Assembly (NCBI GenBank): GCA_018292915.2
Contig: JACVVK020000449.1
Location: 198,501-262,500 of the forward strand
Source of the DNA: Batillaria attramentaria
Lineage: Eukaryota > Mollusca > Gastropoda > Batillariidae
Direction: 5' to 3'
Length of the DNA stretch: 64,000 nt
The number at the start of each line of letters is the position of its first letter. Position 1 is the stretch's first letter. Shown in pieces: positions 61,707-64,000 of the stretch. Under the pieces are notes generated by a model that searched no databases, was not told the DNA's origin, and saw only the letters and a list, made by a program, of their open reading frames with translations. A program made the position numbers and the translations under genes.

Positions 61707-61986
61707 CCAATTTTATCACAAATCGTAAGTTACGGACCCTCGCGTGCGTAAATCGGTGGCGGAAAAGTTACGAACGCGTCGTGACCACGGCCCCTGTGAT
61801 CTGAAAATACCTAAAAGCGTTAGGAAGTGTATGGGGCTGTATTCCGAATACTCTGGTTAGCCGGGCGTATGGATCGTATCACACACAACCAACAGTACCT
61901 GTCCGCCGAACATATTCTACATTTTAATGGTGATAATTTGGAACAGAACCTCGTGACCAAATGGAGCAATACAGGTCCATGCACTG

Positions 61987-62044
61987 TGTGTGCGCGCGCG
62001 CGCGCGCGTGTGTCTGTGTGTGCGCGCGCACGCGTGTGTGTGAG
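61987..62044. repeat. (TG)/(CG) alternating tract, Z-DNA-prone
   Basis: TGTGTGTG followed by ~9 CG steps, then TG and a second CGCGCG block: a long alternating purine-pyrimidine run rich in CG. Confidence 0.85.
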
Positions 62045-63009
62045 CGACCACACGTGTGCGTGCATACATGGGTGCGTGACACAAATGCCTGACACCACTT
62101 GTCGGCAAAACGGTTCTGAAAGAACAATCTGACACGCCTGCCGTTTAGTCTATGGCAAACCAACCTAGCTACCGGTATTTGCTCAATGCACCTGTCTCTC
62201 CTTCAGACCAGACAACATGTCACGGTGGTACACGCTAATCCACGCCGCACTGCTCGAATCAAAGTCAGCAATTAACATTTCAATGGAAAGTCATCCCCAC
62301 ATAAAACTGTTCAAAGTAAACGGATTTCTCGTGTTAAACCGTATCGTGCTCTATTCAAAAGCCTCACAAAACTACCGAACCATTGACGCCTTTGGGGTGG
62401 CTCATGCAAATTCTACATGAAAACTTTAAAGGACCACGATCTAATTTTTCCAAGCATGCAGTTTGACTTGTGCTCTTTTCTACGACAAACGCATGGCACA
62501 AAAAAAATCCACCCTTTCATGGACTGTCGTTGCTGAGATACGCGCCAAAATTGTAGTCTAGATAGTGATTGGTACCATTAAGAACCAGATAGCAGTTATC
62601 GGCTCTTTCCTGCTAATACTACTGGTGTGCCACGCATTCTGAGGCAACAAATTTTTGCCAGGTGACAAACATTTTGAATACGAAGGAAAAAATAAATGAT
62701 CTTTCAACAGTCTTCAGGGAGCCCACTGATGCAATAGTTATAACCTAAATGCACTATTTTCAAGACCACTAGGCCTCACAGGAGACAATTTATGTCTGAA
62801 TAATGAAACAATTTCACTTGTGAGTATGTCTGATCTGCAGAGCTCTGAATGCGAGACAGTGCTACACTACATATATCTAAAGGCTCTGTGAAATGGCAAA
62901 AACTCAAAATTCTTTGATTCAGCAGTTTCGCAAGCCCAATGGCGAACTCCGTCAGTCCTTGATACATGTGATACATAAACTGTGTTGTGGCTTGAGGTCT
63001 TCTGTTGAC

Positions 63010-63105
63010 GCAGTGTCAGTCTTTGAGAAGCTGTCACTGTGCAGGTGCCTAAGTGGTACAGTACCAGATCAACCTAAACAGCTCAGGGCGATCCGTGAGC
63101 CTAAA
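63010..63105 (+). repeat. Dispersed repeat, partner of 18839-18946
   Basis: GCTGTCACTGTGCAGGTGCC then TAAGTGGT and GCTCAGGGCGATCCGTGAGC. Class unknown; no TSD seen. Confidence 0.55.
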
Positions 63106-63498
63106 AACTCCGTAAAATTGAACCTTTCATTAGTTTCAAGCGTCTGTTCGAATCACTTCTTTGGCACTTGAAAAATCGTCCAACGCAAGGTGCAAGCCGC
63201 TTCAGGAGAGACGCTCATAAACCTTTTATAGTACGCGCGTCCCAAATCATAAGGAGACAGCAAACATAAAGGGCGAGAAGGGAGCCTAAGGGGTTTCTGT
63301 CGCTAACCCAGTGAACGGAACCCTCGGGCGACAAATACACACGTGAAGCGTCGTAAACATTTCACTCTCTGACTACAACAGACGCTAATACACAATTCAA
63401 CCTTCATTTTGGCGTGCGTGCCAGAAATGAAGCAAATCTGCAAAAAGAAAACACTTACCTGCACTACGGTGACTACCCTATTGTCTATTGAAATGATT

Positions 63499-63538
<40 letters not shown>

Positions 63539-63889
63539 TGATATGGGGGGGGGGGAGAATCTTACTGGGGGGGGGGGGGGGGGGGGCTGAGGGAAATAGA
63601 TTCGTTCCCGACATAACACACGCCCTGTAACGTCTGGATCACGATCACCTAGGCCCGATACCCTGCTGAGGTAGGCCTGAAAGAAATAAAAACGCCGCTA
63701 TCCCTGCGACCCGACACACATGAGTGACTCCATGGACTTGATGAAGGGGCACGACCTACGGGCCAAGCCAAAATCATGAAGCATTCACCCACACCCCCTG
63801 ACATTACTCTATCTGCACGGGGAGGGTCGCCAGCATAATCGGGTCAACTCTACATACTCCACATCCAGAAACGAAGCTGTAAACGAACG

Positions 63890-63890
<1 letters not shown>

Positions 63891-63925
<35 letters not shown>

Positions 63926-63951
63926 GCACACACACACACACGCACACACAA

Positions 63952-63982
<31 letters not shown>

Positions 63983-63999
63983 ACACACACACACACACC
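63891..63999. repeat. (CA)n microsatellite at window end
   Basis: CA array with occasional CG and AC interruptions running to the window edge. Confidence 0.93.
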
Positions 64000-64000
64000 T

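Larger units (their letters stand above)
60530..61793 (-). mobile_element. PIF/Harbinger element with transposase remnant, CTG TSD
   Basis: 1264 bp bounded by inverted repeats GGGCCGTGGTCACGACGCG and CGCGTCGTGACCACGGCCC, flanked by CTG (60527-60529 and 61794-61796). It carries a frameshifted fragment of a Harbinger nuclease N-terminus at its right end and an internal ~80-bp inverted repeat. It is a defective copy. Confidence 0.75.

Overview
This is a eukaryotic, repeat-rich genomic window, most likely from a mollusc and probably a gastropod. That reading rests on GT-AG introns, (CA)n/(TG)n and poly-G/poly-C tracts, several tRNA-derived SINE families, hAT/Harbinger/TTAA-type MITEs, and an animal Golgi glycosidase. 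There is no prokaryotic gene organisation, and most short open frames in the window are repeat shadows.

Region 1 (1-20485, + strand) holds the 3' 18 coding exons of Golgi alpha-mannosidase II (GH38; MAN2A1/MAN2A2 orthologue). All exons join in frame across GT-AG introns. They encode 915 complete residues and a stop, from the segment before the [12 protein letters not shown] motif to the C terminus. The N-terminal exons (cytosolic tail, membrane anchor, stem and the HxD zinc motif) lie upstream of the window. The introns are full of mobile elements, many with readable target-site duplications (TSDs), including nested insertions that give an order of events.

Region 2 (20486-30250) is the mannosidase 3' UTR and/or intergenic DNA. 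It holds a LINE C-terminal fragment, a perfect palindromic TTAA element, a 68-base poly-G run and a Harbinger-like MITE.

Region 3 (30250-39660, + strand) has two small two-exon genes for single-pass membrane proteins of 44 and 82 residues. Each is split by a phase-1 intron inside its membrane segment, so the exons are phase-compatible and could be spliced in other combinations. Both have a nearby poly(A) signal. I do not recognise either family.

Region 4 (39660-64000) has no gene I can support. It contains SINEs, hAT-like and Harbinger-like MITEs, a second copy of a 307-bp LINE-tail element, a small dispersed family around a GGCCGGGACAAGTGCAAT core, a Harbinger element with a frameshifted transposase remnant, and many microsatellites.

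The strongest oddities are these: a LINE-tail element present twice at exactly the same length (307 bp) with its own TSDs; the paired small-membrane-protein exons; an inverted repeat with 101-bp arms carrying hammerhead-ribozyme-like motifs; nested insertions with in-window empty-site evidence; and a family of CAGG...CCTG elements sharing a 5-6 bp direct repeat.
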